Shown here: positions 7,715 to 14,361 of the stretch, piece by piece | Position numbering within the stretch: position 1 is the first letter of the stretch | Layout of the letters: the number at the start of each line of letters is the position of its first letter | Source: Euryarchaeota archaeon UBA605 | GTDB taxonomy: Archaea > Thermoplasmatota > Poseidoniia > Poseidoniales > Thalassarchaeaceae | Assembly (NCBI GenBank): GCA_002504905.1 | Contig: DATY01000009.1 | Coordinates: 1-17,966, forward strand | Direction: 5' to 3' | Length of the DNA stretch: 17,966 nt | Notes under the pieces: model-generated | Told to the model about the DNA's origin: nothing | Seen by the model: only the letters and a program-made list of their open reading frames with translations | The model's database searches: none | Position numbers and translations under genes: made by a program

Positions 7715-7766
7715 TGAACTGCCGAAGTTGTCGCCTGTCAAGAAGGCGTCGCAAAAGCAATTCAAA

Positions 7767-9656
7767 TCAATTAGTAATAAAATGGATTATTTTATTGGCT
7801 GCTTCTTCTGCAGTAATCTTTGTAGTATCAATTCTAATTTCTGGATTTTTGGGCTCTTCATAAGGGCTAGATATACCCGTAAAATTAGGGATTTGTCCTG
7901 AACGAGCCTTTGCATACAAACCTTTGACGTCTCTCTCTTCACAAATCGATAATGGTGTGTCTACAAATATTTCAACAAATTCATTTTCAGACATTAGGGA
8001 ACGTACCATTTTTCTTTCTGATTCGAAGGGAGATATGAAAGAAGTGATGCAAATTAGGCCACTATCTACCATTAATTTAGCTACTTCTCCTACTCTCCTA
8101 ATATTTTCAACGCGATCCGCTGATGTGAATCCTAAATCTCTATTGAGTCCGTGCCTTATATTGTCTCCGTCAAGTGTGATTGTATGTTTTCCGAGTGCTT
8201 GCAATTTCTTCTCTAATATATTTGCAATAGATGATTTTCCTGAGCCAGATAATCCGGTAAACCATATTATTTTGGGAATTTGTGATTTTTGTTTTGATCT
8301 TGATTCTTTAGAAACATCCATTTTTTGCCAATGAATATTTTCTGAACGATGAAGTGCGAAATCAATTAACCCCATCCCTACAGTGTTATTCGAAAGTCTG
8401 TCTATCACAATAAATCCGCCCATAGTCTGATTGTTTTCATAAGAATCAAATGCTATTCTTTTATCTAATGAAATATTACAAACGCCTATTTCATTTAATT
8501 CCAAAGTCTTGGCGGGTAAATGATCTAGGGTGTTGACATCGATACGGTGTTTTAGTCTGCCCAAAGTTAGTAATGCGGTTTGTGTATTTGATTTGAGAAT
8601 ATATTGCCTTCCAGGAATCATAGCAGCATCACTCATCCACAAGATTCGTGTTTGAAATTGATCTGATTCGCTACATGGGTCTGTGGAAGCTGCAATAATG
8701 TCTCCTCTTGAAACATCTATATCATCATTCAACGTTATAGTAACAGATTGCCCGGCTACTGCTTTTTCTAACTCGCCATCCCATGTTACTATGCTCCCTA
8801 TTGTTGATTCTCTTCCACCGGGGTGTAGTCTGATCTTGTCTCCAACTTTTGTTTCGCCACTAGCAATCAATCCTGTGAATCCTCTAAAGGTCGAATTTGG
8901 GCGGTTTACCCATTGGATCGGCATCCTGAAAGAAGATGTTTCCTTTTGGTTTCGTACCTCAACATTCTCAAGATATTGCATAATCGTTTCACCACTATAC
9001 CATGGTGTTTTCTCACTTTTCTCCACAACATTGTCTCCAAATAAAGCCGAAATCGGCACTGCTGTGATTGATTCTACATCTAGTGCATCGTTCGCAAAAT
9101 GAGTATAATCCGATACAATTTGATTGTAAACTTCTTGTGAATAGTTAACTAAATCTAATTTATTTACGGCTAATAATACTTTTTTAACGCCGACCATTGA
9201 CACGATAAATGAGTGTCTTCTTGTCTGTGTAAGGACTCCCTGTTCTGCATCTATTAGGATTATTGCTACGTCAGCAGTTGATGCTCCTGTTGCCATATTT
9301 CGAGTATACTCTTCATGACCCGGCGTGTCTGCTACGATATATTTTCTTCTGTCCGTAGAAAAAAATCTGTAGGCCACGTCGATTGTAATCCCTTGTTCTC
9401 TCTCAGCGGCTAATCCATCCACTAGTAATGCAAAATCAATTTCATTTCCTTGGGTGCCTATTTTTTTTGAGTCACTTTTTAATGCTGATAGTTGGTCATC
9501 AAAAAGCATCTGAGATTCATACAACATTCTACCTATTAGTGTTGACTTTCCATCATCAACAGATCCGCAAGTGATGAATCTGAGAAGACTTTTTTCTTCA
9601 TGTGATCTAAGGTATGAATTAATATCTGTAGAAATTAACTCACTAACATGCGCCAT
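7767..9656 (-). CDS. cysNC: Bifunctional sulfate adenylyltransferase GTPase subunit / APS kinase (CysN-CysC)
   Basis: The N-terminal half is the CysN GTPase that couples GTP hydrolysis to APS synthesis by CysD: P-loop GSVDDGKST (31-39), DTPGHEEYTRNMATGAS (110-126) and NKLDLV (165-170), then EF-Tu-like beta-barrel domains (about 240-440). The C-terminal part (about 460-629) is APS kinase, which makes PAPS: P-loop GLSGSGKSS (468-476), LDGDNIRHGLNRDLGFT (495-511) and the DVKGLYAKARSGQIPNFTG block (576-594). Both halves look intact. The ATG shares one base with the cysD stop codon (TAATG), so the partners are made together. The CysND type is mainly bacterial; archaea more often use the single-chain Sat enzyme, so transfer from bacteria is plausible. 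Prefoldin alpha starts 52 bases downstream with no good TATA box, so read-through is likely. Confidence 0.96.
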   Translation of the reverse strand: MAHVSELISTDINSYLRSHEEKSLLRFITCGSVDDGKSTLIGRMLYESQMLFDDQLSALKSDSKKIGTQGNEIDFALLVDGLAAEREQGITIDVAYRFFSTDRRKYIVADTPGHEEYTRNMATGASTADVAIILIDAEQGVLTQTRRHSFIVSMVGVKKVLLAVNKLDLVNYSQEVYNQIVSDYTHFANDALDVESITAVPISALFGDNVVEKSEKTPWYSGETIMQYLENVEVRNQKETSSFRMPIQWVNRPNSTFRGFTGLIASGETKVGDKIRLHPGGRESTIGSIVTWDGELEKAVAGQSVTITLNDDIDVSRGDIIAASTDPCSESDQFQTRILWMSDAAMIPGRQYILKSNTQTALLTLGRLKHRIDVNTLDHLPAKTLELNEIGVCNISLDKRIAFDSYENNQTMGGFIVIDRLSNNTVGMGLIDFALHRSENIHWQKMDVSKESRSKQKSQIPKIIWFTGLSGSGKSSIANILEKKLQALGKHTITLDGDNIRHGLNRDLGFTSADRVENIRRVGEVAKLMVDSGLICITSFISPFESERKMVRSLMSENEFVEIFVDTPLSICEERDVKGLYAKARSGQIPNFTGISSPYEEPKNPEIRIDTTKITAEEAANKIIHFITN

Positions 9657-10549
9657 TAGAAATACCCCTCTTGTTTCTTTTTTTCCATTGATGCGTTTGA
9701 ATCATGATCAATAGTTCTACCTTGTCTTTCAGATGTTGTAGTAAGTAGCATTTCTTGAATAATTTCAGGTAATGTATTCGCTTCGGATTCTACAGCGCCT
9801 GTTAATGGATAGCAACCCAAAGTCCTAAATCTGACACTTTTGAGTTTTGGCTGTTCGCCTTTTTCTAAAGGAATCCTGTCATCGTCGACTAATATTAGAG
9901 TTCCGTCTCTTTCGACCACCGGTCTTTCCTTAGAAAAATATAATGGCACTATTGGAATTTTTTCAAGATGAATATATTGCCATATATCTAGTTCTGTCCA
10001 ATTGGAAAGGGGGAAAACTCGTATGGACTCTCCTTTATTTTTCCTTGAATTATATAAATTCCAAAGTTCAGGTCTCTGATTTTTGGGATCCCATCTATGT
10101 GTAGAGGTTCTGAATGAAAAGATTCGTTCTTTGGCTCGGGATTTTTCTTCGTCCCTCCTAGCACCACCGAACGCAACATCAAATTGGTATTTGTCTAGAG
10201 CTTGTTTTAATCCATCAGTTTTCATTACGTCGGTATGTTTTGAAGAGCCGTGAATAAATGGATTCATTCCCATTTCTTTGCCTTCAGGATTGATGTGAAC
10301 GATTAATTCTACTCCCAAGTCTTTTGCAGTTTTGTCCCTAAAATCAATCATTTCTGAAAACTTCCACATAGTATCGATGTGCATGATTGGGAATGGAATT
10401 TTGCCAGGGTGGAATGCTTTTCTAGCTAAATGTAACATTACAGAAGAGTCTTTTCCGATAGAATATAACATCACTGGATTTTCTGCTTCGGCCACCACTT
10501 CTCTCATAATATGGATGGCTTCTGCCTCCAAAGCGTCGAGGTGGGACAT
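9656..10549 (-). CDS. cysD: Sulfate adenylyltransferase subunit 2 (CysD)
   Basis: CysD is the catalytic ATP sulfurylase subunit that joins sulfate and ATP to give APS, working with CysN. The 297-residue protein has the PP-loop SIGKDS (30-35), then PFPIMHIDTMWKFSEMIDFRD, GGARRDEEKSRAKERIFSFR (around 129-148), PLSNWTELDIWQYI and RFRTLGCYPLTGAVES. These are the diagnostic PAPS-reductase-like ATP-pyrophosphatase blocks of CysD, and the length matches the family. It is the first gene of its block: an AT-rich promoter-like stretch and the T-rich end of cysQ lie in the 85 bases upstream. It was distinguished from PAPS reductase (CysH) by the RRDEEKSRAKERIFS block and the coupled cysNC. Confidence 0.97.
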   Translation of the reverse strand: MSHLDALEAEAIHIMREVVAEAENPVMLYSIGKDSSVMLHLARKAFHPGKIPFPIMHIDTMWKFSEMIDFRDKTAKDLGVELIVHINPEGKEMGMNPFIHGSSKHTDVMKTDGLKQALDKYQFDVAFGGARRDEEKSRAKERIFSFRTSTHRWDPKNQRPELWNLYNSRKNKGESIRVFPLSNWTELDIWQYIHLEKIPIVPLYFSKERPVVERDGTLILVDDDRIPLEKGEQPKLKSVRFRTLGCYPLTGAVESEANTLPEIIQEMLLTTTSERQGRTIDHDSNASMEKKKQEGYF

Positions 10550-10595
10550 GTGTTTGCGTAGTACAGGGTCTATTTCACATCGACGGGTTTTGGTC

Positions 10596-10610
10596 TGTTT
10601 TAATTAAATG
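10596..10610 (-). promoter_or_regulatory. Putative TATA box for cysD-cysNC
   Basis: On the minus strand the AT-rich element CATTTAATTAAAACA (10610-10596) lies about 50 bases before the cysD ATG. Archaeal spacing would put the transcription start near 10577 with a leader of about 28 bases. A second AT-rich segment just upstream could serve instead. Confidence 0.35.
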
Positions 10611-10630
10611 AAAAATATAATAAAAATATT
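10609..10630 (-). terminator. T-rich terminator after cysQ
   Basis: Directly after the cysQ stop codon the minus strand reads AAATATTTTTATTATATTTTT, with two T5 runs (about 10627-10611). Archaeal transcription ends at such T-runs in the non-template strand without needing a hairpin. This suggests cysQ ends one transcript and cysD begins another. Confidence 0.5.
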
Positions 10631-10634
10631 TGAT

Positions 10635-11426
10635 TTACTGTAATTCTACCCAATCCTCAGTCCAGCGGTTGTCGGCTGCAACGAGGAAATATGGATTTAA
10701 CACATTTTCAACCAAATCATAATCTAGATTTTTACCCGATGGTCCCACTACAATCCCTCCTGCTCCAGACACTATAGCATGGGCTGCTGCTATATCCCAA
10801 CAAGATGTAGGCCCGAATCTTGGGTACAAATCAGCAGATCCTTCTGCCACTATGCATGCTTTCAAAGAAGAACCCATGCGAACAAGGTCGTAATGACCTA
10901 GTTTTTTAGCAAATAACTCATCTTTCTCACCTCTATGTGTGCCACTGGCAACTAAACGAATAGGTTGTGGAGGAGAAGAGGGGTTGACCATCATCAAACC
11001 CGTTCCTCCGGGGCCTCTTCGTTCGGATGGAGTTATCGTACCCCCGAACCAAGTTGTTTTGGAAACGGGGGCGTGCACTACGCCGAAAATTGGCGTCCAT
11101 CTATTTCTTTTCCGACTCATCAATGCTATATTTACTGTAAACATTCCATTTCTTTTGATAAATTCTTTTGTCCCATCTAATGGATCTACTAACCAGCAAG
11201 TATCGGAAGTAAGTGGGTTTCCTTCATTTCCTTCCTCAGATACTATAGGAGTATTGTCGATTTTTTTCAATTCTTCGACGATGAGGTTGTGGGCTGCTAA
11301 ATCTGCTTCTGTTAAAGGCGACTTATCGCTTTTATGTTCGACTTTAATATTTTCAGATTTATTGTAAATATCAAGTATTGCATCGCCCGCTAACTCAGCG
11401 ATTTGAACTATTTTATCAAAATCCAA
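10635..11426 (-). CDS. cysQ: 3'(2'),5'-bisphosphate nucleotidase CysQ (PAP phosphatase)
   Basis: This inositol-monophosphatase-superfamily enzyme converts PAP, the by-product of PAPS use, to AMP, and can also recycle PAPS to APS. The metal site is visible: Glu64 in VSEEGNEG, the D81-P-L-D84-G-T-K-E motif with TKEFIKRNG typical of CysQ/Hal2, and the second motif CWDIAAAHAIVSGAGG (209-224) with Asp211. Length (263) is normal. The start is TTG at 11426: an in-frame stop lies upstream and the next internal Met is residue 95. A GGGGAG motif on the minus strand about 9 bases before the TTG is one of the few Shine-Dalgarno-like sites in the window. The gene follows the membrane protein after 15 bases and is followed by cysD and cysNC, matching its role in sulfate activation. 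Confidence 0.93.
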   Translation of the reverse strand: MDFDKIVQIAELAGDAILDIYNKSENIKVEHKSDKSPLTEADLAAHNLIVEELKKIDNTPIVSEEGNEGNPLTSDTCWLVDPLDGTKEFIKRNGMFTVNIALMSRKRNRWTPIFGVVHAPVSKTTWFGGTITPSERRGPGGTGLMMVNPSSPPQPIRLVASGTHRGEKDELFAKKLGHYDLVRMGSSLKACIVAEGSADLYPRFGPTSCWDIAAAHAIVSGAGGIVVGPSGKNLDYDLVENVLNPYFLVAADNRWTEDWVELQ

Positions 11427-11441
11427 AATTATCTCCCCAAT

Positions 11442-11978
11442 TTAGAAATCTTGCATTTCTTTAGCCGCGGCATCTAATTTTTCTCTTGCTTCGGGCGAAA
11501 GATGGAATAAGTACGGGTCCTCTTCACCTACAATTTCTTTCCAAGAAGACATTGTTCTAGCCCATATTTCTTGTTCGGAATTCCATTCTAGCCATCTGTC
11601 TACAAAATCGCAATGGCGAATTATGTCCTCATCGTCCTCTGATAATTTTCGTAAAATAGTATTAGTTTGGGCCAATAGCATTCCAAATGGTGCATTAACT
11701 TTGTATGTAGTAAATGGATTTCTTTCTTGGACAACCGTCAAATGTTCTCTCCATAATCCGAGGAATACATCATAAACCCATCCAATAATTAATACCACGA
11801 ATAATACAGAAATTGCAATTGCTCCGAGTCCCCAATACGTCATCGGAATTGCCAACATTTGCTGTTCTGATTCAAATCTCCAGCTAACGTAAGGCCACAT
11901 TAACAAAGTTAGTGTTGTGATCCAAAAACCCATGGATATGAGGGTTTGACTTTGTTGGATACGCCAGTATTGACGCAT
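11442..11978 (-). CDS. Two-helix membrane protein of unknown function
   Basis: The 178-residue protein has two strong hydrophobic helices (about residues 13-32 and 47-74) separated by a short loop. A cytoplasmic-looking soluble C-terminal domain of about 100 residues follows, rich in Trp, Glu and Asp (CDFVDRWLEWNSEQEIWARTMSSWKEI). I do not recognise a family. The ATG at 11978 was taken as the start; a GTG at 11996, with a GGAAGG just before it, would add MLKKTF and cannot be excluded. It lies between the eL20 gene (66 bases upstream) and cysQ (15 bases downstream). It may be part of the block that separates eL20 from prefoldin alpha. A sulfate-transport role is only a guess from position; two helices would be few for a transporter. 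Confidence 0.7.
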   Translation of the reverse strand: MRQYWRIQQSQTLISMGFWITTLTLLMWPYVSWRFESEQQMLAIPMTYWGLGAIAISVLFVVLIIGWVYDVFLGLWREHLTVVQERNPFTTYKVNAPFGMLLAQTNTILRKLSEDDEDIIRHCDFVDRWLEWNSEQEIWARTMSSWKEIVGEEDPYLFHLSPEAREKLDAAAKEMQDF

Positions 11979-12044
11979 GAAGGTTTTCTTCAACACGACC
12001 CTTCCTAGAGACTATCTGATTTCACCGTTACGTGTTAAAGTTGA

Positions 12045-12272
12045 TTATTTGTCGCGAAAATGAGATACTACGACCGGGGCTGAAGACTCTGAAGGATCTA
12101 TTTCATCAATTGAGTTAATTGTGATGTATCGTCTTTTAACGCCGTGACGGCTGCCAAAATTTGAGTATACTTTTTCTTTTACTTGTTCCTCATTTTCTGC
12201 GACTAAGTCGATGCAGAACTTTTGGTTTGTCTTTCCTTGGCGAAGTACCCCGTCTATCCGGTATGCTTGCAT
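12045..12272 (-). CDS. rpl18a: Large-subunit ribosomal protein eL20 (L18a/LX)
   Basis: This 75-residue protein of the archaeal large ribosomal subunit matches the eL20/LX pattern: it begins MQAYRIDGVLRQG, continues with KFCIDLVAENEEQVKEKVYSNFGSRHGVKRR and ends with ITINSIDEIDPSES. This is the usual small archaeal LX. The ATG at 12272 is the right start because the family begins with this strand and because a TATA-like TTTATATTAA lies about 26 bases before it, as expected for a leaderless transcript. A TTG at 12335 would add 21 hydrophobic residues covering the promoter. In many archaea eL20 is followed by prefoldin alpha and ftsY. Here a membrane protein, cysQ, cysD and cysNC lie between them. 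Confidence 0.9.
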   Translation of the reverse strand: MQAYRIDGVLRQGKTNQKFCIDLVAENEEQVKEKVYSNFGSRHGVKRRYITINSIDEIDPSESSAPVVVSHFRDK

Positions 12273-12292
12273 ATTGTGACCGACCTTCGTCC

Positions 12293-12303
12293 TTAATATA
12301 AAC
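12293..12303 (-). promoter_or_regulatory. TATA box of the eL20 gene (leaderless)
   Basis: The minus strand reads GTTTATATTAA at 12303-12293, a close match to the archaeal TATA consensus. Its centre is about 26 bases before the A of the eL20 ATG, which places the transcription start at or next to the start codon. Confidence 0.6.
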
Positions 12304-12340
12304 GCCACGAAAACGGCAAAGCCAAGAATATTCAAAAATC

Positions 12341-12362
12341 GATAGATATACCTATAGTTTTA
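12341..12362 (+). promoter_or_regulatory. Putative promoter/regulatory element of the coiled-coil gene
   Basis: The stretch GATAGATATACCTATAGTTT lies between the divergent eL20 and coiled-coil genes. CCTATAGTTTTA could be the TATA box for the gene at 12405, giving a leader of about 20 bases. It contains ATACCTAT (12348-12355), also present in the promoter regions near 173 and 4162. Confidence 0.3.
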
Positions 12363-12404
12363 CTCAAGGTTCAAGAACGTGTTAGTTGCGATGTTTATTG
12401 ATTA

Positions 12405-12866
12405 ATGATGGGTCCCTCTTCCTCTGTCGATTCTTCATCGGAGCAAGGGGAAGAATCATTAGAAGTGCGGTTGGGGAAAATTTCGCATGAAAAACTAGTT
12501 CAGGAAGTTATTTCGGTATGGAATGAAGCTATGAAGATAGAGCAGGAATTAGTAATTTCACGACAACGAACAAGGGCATTAGAATTGGAATTAGAAGCCA
12601 TAGAGTTAGAGCAAGGAGATAGCTCTTCTGTCGCGGATCTCGAAGAGCAGTTGCGTGTGATGAAAATTCGTTATAATCAATTAGAGAATAAATTAGAAAA
12701 TGAAAAAATCCGTAGAATAGATGGTGGCGGGCTTTCAGAAAGTCGCATACAAGAATTACAAGATGATAACTCTAGATTGCTTAAGGTTGAAGAGGAGCAG
12801 ATGATTTTGATATTGGATATGGAGGCCCAAATAGATAGATTACTTGCTTCGTTAAAAGAGAGTTAA
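12405..12866 (+). CDS. Coiled-coil protein of unknown function
   Basis: This 153-residue soluble protein has a Ser/Glu-rich disordered N-terminus (1-20), then long charged helices with heptad-like Leu/Ile spacing: one about 27-75, another about 78-105, a break at DGGGLSESR (106-114), and a last helix to residue 150. No signal peptide, membrane helix or catalytic motif is seen. I do not recognise a family; a structural or adaptor role would fit the shape. Two adjacent ATG codons (12405 and 12408) can both start it. It is divergent from eL20 and convergent with GGGP synthase, with the bases TTAA at 12863-12866 providing both stop codons. Confidence 0.7.
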   Translation: MMGPSSSVDSSSEQGEESLEVRLGKISHEKLVQEVISVWNEAMKIEQELVISRQRTRALELELEAIELEQGDSSSVADLEEQLRVMKIRYNQLENKLENEKIRRIDGGGLSESRIQELQDDNSRLLKVEEEQMILILDMEAQIDRLLASLKES

Positions 12867-13693
12867 GCATTCATTTTTGAAATAAACTCTGTTAGTACAT
12901 CTTGTAAAGCGTTAGCATCATCAAAAGACTCTGTTAAATTGCCTGTGATTATCCAATCTGCTCCTGCATCAGATGCGATTTTTGCCGTTTCTCCGTCTCT
13001 TATCCCGCCTCCTACAATGATTGTCAGTCCGCAAGATTCTCTGGCCGCTTTGATCAAATCGGCAGAAACCGGTGTTATTGCGCCGCTTCCCGCTTCGAGA
13101 TATATTATTTTGAATCCGTAGTATTCAGCAGTTGTCGCATATGCAGAAATTCTTTCAGTTTCGGATGACAGGATGAGGTCTGCTTCACCGACTTCTCCAG
13201 CTTTACCTCCCGGTTCGCAGATAATATATCCCATTGGCAATGGAGAAATGCCTGCTTTTTTAATGAATAAGGAGCCTGCAACTTGCTCTTCTATTAGATA
13301 TCTAGGAGATTTGCTATTCATTAGCATCATGAAGGTTATTGCGTCTGCTGCAGGAGAAAGTGCCGCCGCACCTTGAGGGAATAGTACGACTGGAACTTTC
13401 CAATTTTTCTCCTCAAGACCGGAGTCTTGAGACGACGCCCATGCCACCAATTCAAGTGCTTCTTGTATAGCGACTACAGTATTATTCACGTTATTCATAT
13501 CTGTGTCACTCGAACCGCCCACGAGTATCATTTTACTGCCTGCGGCAACTGCGGCGACTGCTCTTTTGGCTGCCGTATCAGGAGTCTGGTCCGCCGGATC
13601 AATCAAAATAGCGTGTCTTGTATTTTTTGTCTTATCACAAACATGCTCCAATGTGTGACTCTCTACTCCAGCCATATTAAGTCCTAGATACAT
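12863..13693 (-). CDS. Geranylgeranylglyceryl phosphate synthase
   Basis: The enzyme joins sn-glycerol-1-phosphate and geranylgeranyl diphosphate, forming the first ether bond of archaeal membrane lipids. The TIM-barrel pattern with GGGPS landmarks is clear: HAILIDPADQ near the N-terminus, ILVGGSSDTD, LFPQGAAALSPAADAI, YLEAGSGA for substrate binding, and the phosphate-binding IIVGGGIRDGETA and GADWIITGN. At about 276 residues it is slightly longer than many relatives, with an insert around SQDSGLEEKNWK. The start is ATG at 13693 or ATG at 13675 (MAGVESHTLEH). A TAAAATTTTA box at 13711-13702 fits a leaderless start at the second one. The Rossmann-fold gene ends 25 bases upstream and may share the transcript. 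This gene is strong evidence that the organism is archaeal. Confidence 0.95.
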   Translation of the reverse strand: MYLGLNMAGVESHTLEHVCDKTKNTRHAILIDPADQTPDTAAKRAVAAVAAGSKMILVGGSSDTDMNNVNNTVVAIQEALELVAWASSQDSGLEEKNWKVPVVLFPQGAAALSPAADAITFMMLMNSKSPRYLIEEQVAGSLFIKKAGISPLPMGYIICEPGGKAGEVGEADLILSSETERISAYATTAEYYGFKIIYLEAGSGAITPVSADLIKAARESCGLTIIVGGGIRDGETAKIASDAGADWIITGNLTESFDDANALQDVLTEFISKMNA

Positions 13694-13718
13694 CAAGCAT
13701 CTAAAATTTTACAATAAA

Positions 13719-14333
13719 TTATCTTTGAAATAATGATTCTGCGGCTTTGATGCCAATTTTGACCCTGTCTGATAATGCGGTACGGGGATCGGTCCCGTAC
13801 CACTCCATTCTCTGTATCAAATTCTCGCCCATATTTTCTTCCTGGCTCCATATTTCCATTGTCTGATCCGGCCTGACCCCAAAAATTTCAATTTTTGTAT
13901 CTGAAATTGTAACGCCTCCGTACCAGAGCTTGCCAACAGTCTCTTTTCTGAAATCTATAATTTTTTCAAAACTCATTTGGCCCATTCCTAAATATCCAGC
14001 ACCATAGAAGTCTATTTTGTTCCCCTCAATGGTTTTTACTATAGTTTTCAGGTGTAGGTTTACTCCCCTCTGAGCAATAGATATTGAAAGAGACTTGACG
14101 AACCAAGAGTATCTTATCGCTGACGATTTGTCGTTAGGTTTTTGTTCGAAAAGATTACTATTCCAACTAATTGGGACTATTGGCCACTCAGAAAAAAGGC
14201 CCGGTTCTTCCCCATACATTCCAGACTCGGCCTTTTCATCAAATATATGGAGGTCAAAATTTGAATCAATGTCCAATAACGTATGTGCACATGTGAAAAC
14301 TTCTATTCCAGAACCAATAATAGCGATTTTCAT
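13719..14333 (-). CDS. Small Rossmann-fold (FAD/NAD-binding-like) protein, function unknown
   Basis: The first 33 residues form a classic beta-alpha-beta nucleotide-binding start: MKIAIIGSGIEVFTCAHTLL, then LHIFDEK with acidic residues ending strand 2. The glycine motif is incomplete (GSGIEV; the third Gly of GxGxxG is Val), so binding of FAD or NAD is likely but not certain. The remaining roughly 170 residues show no second glycine motif or catalytic block that I recognise. At 204 residues it is much shorter than most FAD oxidoreductases. It ends 25 bases before GGGP synthase and starts 28 bases after the M20 hydrolase. A role in lipid metabolism, for example near geranylgeranyl reductase chemistry, is suggested only by the neighbour. 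Confidence 0.65.
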   Translation of the reverse strand: MKIAIIGSGIEVFTCAHTLLDIDSNFDLHIFDEKAESGMYGEEPGLFSEWPIVPISWNSNLFEQKPNDKSSAIRYSWFVKSLSISIAQRGVNLHLKTIVKTIEGNKIDFYGAGYLGMGQMSFEKIIDFRKETVGKLWYGGVTISDTKIEIFGVRPDQTMEIWSQEENMGENLIQRMEWYGTDPRTALSDRVKIGIKAAESLFQR

Positions 14334-14361
14334 ATTATCTTCTCATAGCAACGCATAATAA

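Noticed and set aside
7715..7765. Longer prefoldin alpha starting at TTG 7765
   Set aside because: The added 17 residues with two Cys do not fit the family and begin within two bases of the cysNC stop codon; the ATG at 7714 precedes the coiled coil.
10938..11367. Plus-strand open frames opposite cysQ
   Set aside because: They mirror the CysQ coding sequence, have no recognisable motif and conflict with intact catalytic residues on the minus strand.
12273..12335. Signal-like hydrophobic N-terminus of eL20 from TTG 12335
   Set aside because: A ribosomal protein would not carry it, and it overlaps the TATA box that fits the ATG at 12272.
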